In this document: positions 6,266 through 8,637 of the stretch, in pieces
How positions within the stretch are numbered: position 1 is the stretch's first letter
Layout: each line of letters opens with the position of its first letter
DNA from: a bacterium
GTDB lineage: Bacteria > Bacillota_I > Bacilli_A > RFN20 > CAG-826
NCBI GenBank assembly: GCA_019421105.1
Contig: JAHZFY010000048.1
Span: forward strand, 1-8,637
Length of the DNA stretch: 8,637 bases
Direction of reading: 5' to 3'
Made by a program: the position numbers and the translations under genes
The notes under the pieces: generated by a model
The model's input: only the letters and a program-made list of their open reading frames with translations
Databases searched by the model: none
Told to the model about the DNA's origin: nothing

Positions 6266-8637
6266 CGACAGATTTTAATGACTCTGCCATTTTGATTTTT
6301 CTTATGCGAGGATAAAAACACAAAGAAACGCCAATAACAAACACAAATGAAATGCCAATTGTAATCAAATAGCTAAACCATTTAATTTTATTTGAAAACA
6401 TCAATCCTATAGATTGAATATTAACCATTATGAACCAATGTAAGAACGCACCAATTCCTAATCCTATTAATATTCCTATCACTGACATAACCAATATTTC
6501 TCTAATAATATAAAATAATACTTCTCGTCTTCGATAACCACACACTCTTAAAGTGGCGATTTCTCTTATTCTTTCGTTAATATTGATATCTGTTAAATTA
6601 TAGATGACAATCGCTGCTAAGCCTCCACTTAATATGGTTATCAACAATACGACCATCGATAAGTTATTAACGATGCCATCGTATGTTTTTCTTGAAGCAG
6701 CAGTGGTCATAACCGATTTGACATTTTCTGTTTTGGCTAATTGAGAATATCTTTTTTCTATCTCATTTTCACTTAAATCATGCATTTTTAAAATGTATGC
6801 ATTACTGGTAGATTCGCTTATCTCCTCTTTAAAATATCTTTGATATGTTTTAGAACCAAAATATACATAATTAGAGACATAGTTTTGACATACATCAGTT
6901 ATTATTATGTTTTTAGTGCCATAATCAGTGTCTAATTGAATGACGTTATTTTCACCAACGTCTAATTCGTCAGCGATTTGTTTAGAAATGATCACAGAGT
7001 CATCATTAAATTCGATTTCATTTAATTTTTCATCATAAAAGCCAACAAATTTTAAAATGTCTTTATTCGCCCCGATTATTTCAACATTAATTGTTTCATT
7101 TTTCTTTACGGTGCCATGTTGATACATGATGTTAGTATATGATTCTGTGCTAGTATTAAAAACTTCATCGGCATTAATACCTGGGTTTACCGACACAATT
7201 GCATCGTATTTAATAATTAAACTATATTGTTCATTTGTAATCGCAGAGAATGAATCCTGTATACCAAAACCAGTTAATAATAGGGCTGAACATCCTCCTA
7301 TACCAATGATCATCATCATCAAATTTTTCTTGAATCTAAATATATTTCTAAACATAGATTTATATTTAAATTTCATATTATTCCAAACAAAAGGAATTTT
7401 TTCTAATAGAATTTTTTTGCCAGGTTTAGGTGCTTTTCCACCGAGCATCAAACTAGCGGCAGGTTCTCTTAAATTAATTAATGATACAGCGATAACAATA
7501 CCTAAAACTAATAAGACCATCAACGAAGAGAATGTAATTACATATGCAGGTGTAAATACAAAAGTCATCATTGGTATGTAATATAAACTTTGATATGTAT
7601 ACATCAATACAGCAGGAAGAGCAAATAAACCAATGCTAACACCTATTGCACATCCAATAATTGAAGAAACTAATCCATATAAAACGTATTTTAAAGATAT
7701 TTGTCTTTTACTAAATCCAAGCGCTTTAAAAGTGCCGATCAATTGACGATCTTTTGTGACGATTCTACTGATTGAGGATAGAGTTACTAATAGGGCAATT
7801 AAAAAGAAAAACGGAGGGAATATTGTTGAAATTGTTTGAACTTTACTCGCATCGCTTTTAAAAGTATAGGCACTTTTAACCATATCTCTATTTAAAACAT
7901 ACCAAGCAGGGGCCATCGATGAAACTAGTTCGTCAAATGCTTTCTTAGCATTTGCATCAACGATATCTTGAAACCATTTTTGAGTTTCTATATCTCTAAT
8001 TATCGTTTCAACAACATCGCTTGGTAAAAAAGAAAGATATTCACGAATTATATTTTTACTTTCCTCTAGGGCTTTATCTTTAATTATTAGATTTATTTCA
8101 TCTATTCTAAGTTGTAATGCATCATCGGAAATAGCGCTTATTTCCGCCATTTTTCTTTCGACATAGTTTTTATATTCCTTGCCAAAAGAATCCATCTGCT
8201 TAGTTTTTGTAAAAGTAATAGATGCATTGGTGTATATTAAATCATCAAAATATGCTTCGTCAAAATAAAGAATTCCTTCTATGGTAGCTCCAGTTATTAA
8301 ACTTTGTTCTGATTGATAAGCTATATAATAAGGATCTTTTACAACACCGACAATTTTATAATTCGTAGGAGTAGTGGTTGTAGCGGTTTCTTCTTGAATC
8401 GAAAACACCGTTCCAATATCATAGCTAATTTTTGAATCTTTTGTCTCTAAAACCAAGCATTCATTTGCGTTATTAGGAAGGCGACCTTCAACTAATTGTA
8501 ATTTATCATTTCTATTATCATCAAAACTTCTATAAGTGATTCTAGATAAAACTCTTTTTTCTCCAATATCAACATAAGTTTCTTTTTCTGAAGTTAGAGT
8601 AATATCGTTTATTTCACTGACATTATTTTTTAAAAAA
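6261..8637 (-). CDS. FtsX-family ABC transporter permease, 5' end outside window
   Basis: Membrane component of an ABC exporter or mechanotransmission-type system of the FtsX/MacB permease superfamily. The frame stays open to the right edge (at least 791 residues), so the true start and first membrane segment are off-window; TTG at 8456 in the same frame is internal. Two FtsX modules are visible. The first has hydrophobic segments at about 7823-7755, 7688-7608 and 7547-7473, with the cytoplasmic loop TKDRQLIGTFKALGFSKRQI (7757-7698). The second has one at about 7331-7266 and three near 6662-6594, 6521-6441 and 6386-6315, with the loop NERIREIATLRVCGYRRREV (6578-6519). Such loops typically contact the partner ATPase. 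Ahead of the first module lies a roughly 94-residue, mostly helical extracellular stretch (8198-7917). Between the modules is a MacB-like extracellular domain (about 7265-6663). The ATPase gene is not seen and may lie upstream beyond 8637. Substrate unknown; lipoprotein, peptide or antimicrobial handling are all possible. It converges on recG with an 11-nt gap. Confidence 0.9.
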   Translation of the reverse strand, partial: FLKNNVSEINDITLTSEKETYVDIGEKRVLSRITYRSFDDNRNDKLQLVEGRLPNNANECLVLETKDSKISYDIGTVFSIQEETATTTTPTNYKIVGVVKDPYYIAYQSEQSLITGATIEGILYFDEAYFDDLIYTNASITFTKTKQMDSFGKEYKNYVERKMAEISAISDDALQLRIDEINLIIKDKALEESKNIIREYLSFLPSDVVETIIRDIETQKWFQDIVDANAKKAFDELVSSMAPAWYVLNRDMVKSAYTFKSDASKVQTISTIFPPFFFLIALLVTLSSISRIVTKDRQLIGTFKALGFSKRQISLKYVLYGLVSSIIGCAIGVSIGLFALPAVLMYTYQSLYYIPMMTFVFTPAYVITFSSLMVLLVLGIVIAVSLINLREPAASLMLGGKAPKPGKKILLEKIPFVWNNMKFKYKSMFRNIFRFKKNLMMMIIGIGGCSALLLTGFGIQDSFSAITNEQYSLIIKYDAIVSVNPGINADEVFNTSTESYTNIMYQHGTVKKNETINVEIIGANKDILKFVGFYDEKLNEIEFNDDSVIISKQIADELDVGENNVIQLDTDYGTKNIIITDVCQNYVSNYVYFGSKTYQRYFKEEISESTSNAYILKMHDLSENEIEKRYSQLAKTENVKSVMTTAASRKTYDGIVNNLSMVVLLITILSGGLAAIVIYNLTDININERIREIATLRVCGYRRREVLFYIIREILVMSVIGILIGLGIGAFLHWFIMVNIQSIGLMFSNKIKWFSYLITIGISFVFVIGVSLCFYPRIRKIKMAESLKSVE

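Noticed and set aside
7310..7322. Short CAT/ATC triplet repeat in the permease gene
   Set aside because: It simply encodes consecutive Met/Ile codons in a membrane segment and is too short to call a repeat locus.
8454..8456. TTG as the start of the ABC permease
   Set aside because: The frame stays open upstream to the window edge with family-like sequence (for example EGRLPNNANECLVLE), so the gene is truncated by the window and TTG is internal.
859..8637. Mycoplasma-type genetic code (UGA = Trp)
   Set aside because: No in-frame UGA occurs in any of the five protein genes, the tryptophan codons traced are UGG and all stops are TAA. Reassignment is not needed to explain the frames.

Overview
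The window is AT-rich chromosomal DNA from a low-GC Gram-positive bacterium, most likely of the Bacilli/Mollicutes-related radiation. The reasons are the strong A/T bias in third codon positions, the conserved order Asp23-family gene, fakA, recG (yloU-yloV...recG in Bacillus), Firmicutes-type 23S and 5S sequences, and a 5S rRNA of only about 108 nt, a length typical of Mollicutes and relatives. All five protein genes stop with TAA, every tryptophan I traced is UGG, and none of the genes has an in-frame UGA, so a standard bacterial code fits. UGA reassignment is unsupported, though not strictly excluded.

Layout: 1-551 is the 3' end of a 23S rRNA gene, including the peptidyl transferase centre and the sarcin-ricin loop. 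A 106-nt spacer with a promoter-like element separates it from a complete 5S gene (658-765), followed by an intrinsic terminator (788-813). Next, all on the plus strand, come an orphan protein with the L-fucose/L-arabinose isomerase-like fold (859-2043), an Asp23/DUF322 protein (2173-2523) and fakA (2536-4194), ended by a good terminator. recG follows (4252-6249), apparently without a Shine-Dalgarno sequence. A large FtsX-type ABC transporter permease lies convergently on the minus strand (6261 to the right edge); its 5' end is outside the window.

How the genes relate: the Asp23-family gene and fakA form a two-gene operon with a 12-nt gap, behind an extended -10 promoter and a perfect 20-bp palindrome that looks like an operator or leader hairpin. 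FakA phosphorylates exogenous fatty acids bound to FakB; no fakB is visible here. recG is a separate transcription unit for replication-fork rescue and recombination. The isomerase-like gene has no sugar-catabolism neighbours, so its substrate cannot be read from context. The permease probably works with an ATPase encoded off the right edge.

I did not find a convincing undescribed multi-gene system. The best second-look items are the orphan isomerase-like protein with an Asn where FucI has a metal-binding Asp, the palindrome at the fakA operon promoter, the SD-less and possibly leaderless recG start, and the promoter-like element between 23S and 5S. No tRNA, CRISPR array, insertion sequence, phage gene or attachment site was seen, and no gene-free stretch exceeds 300 bases.
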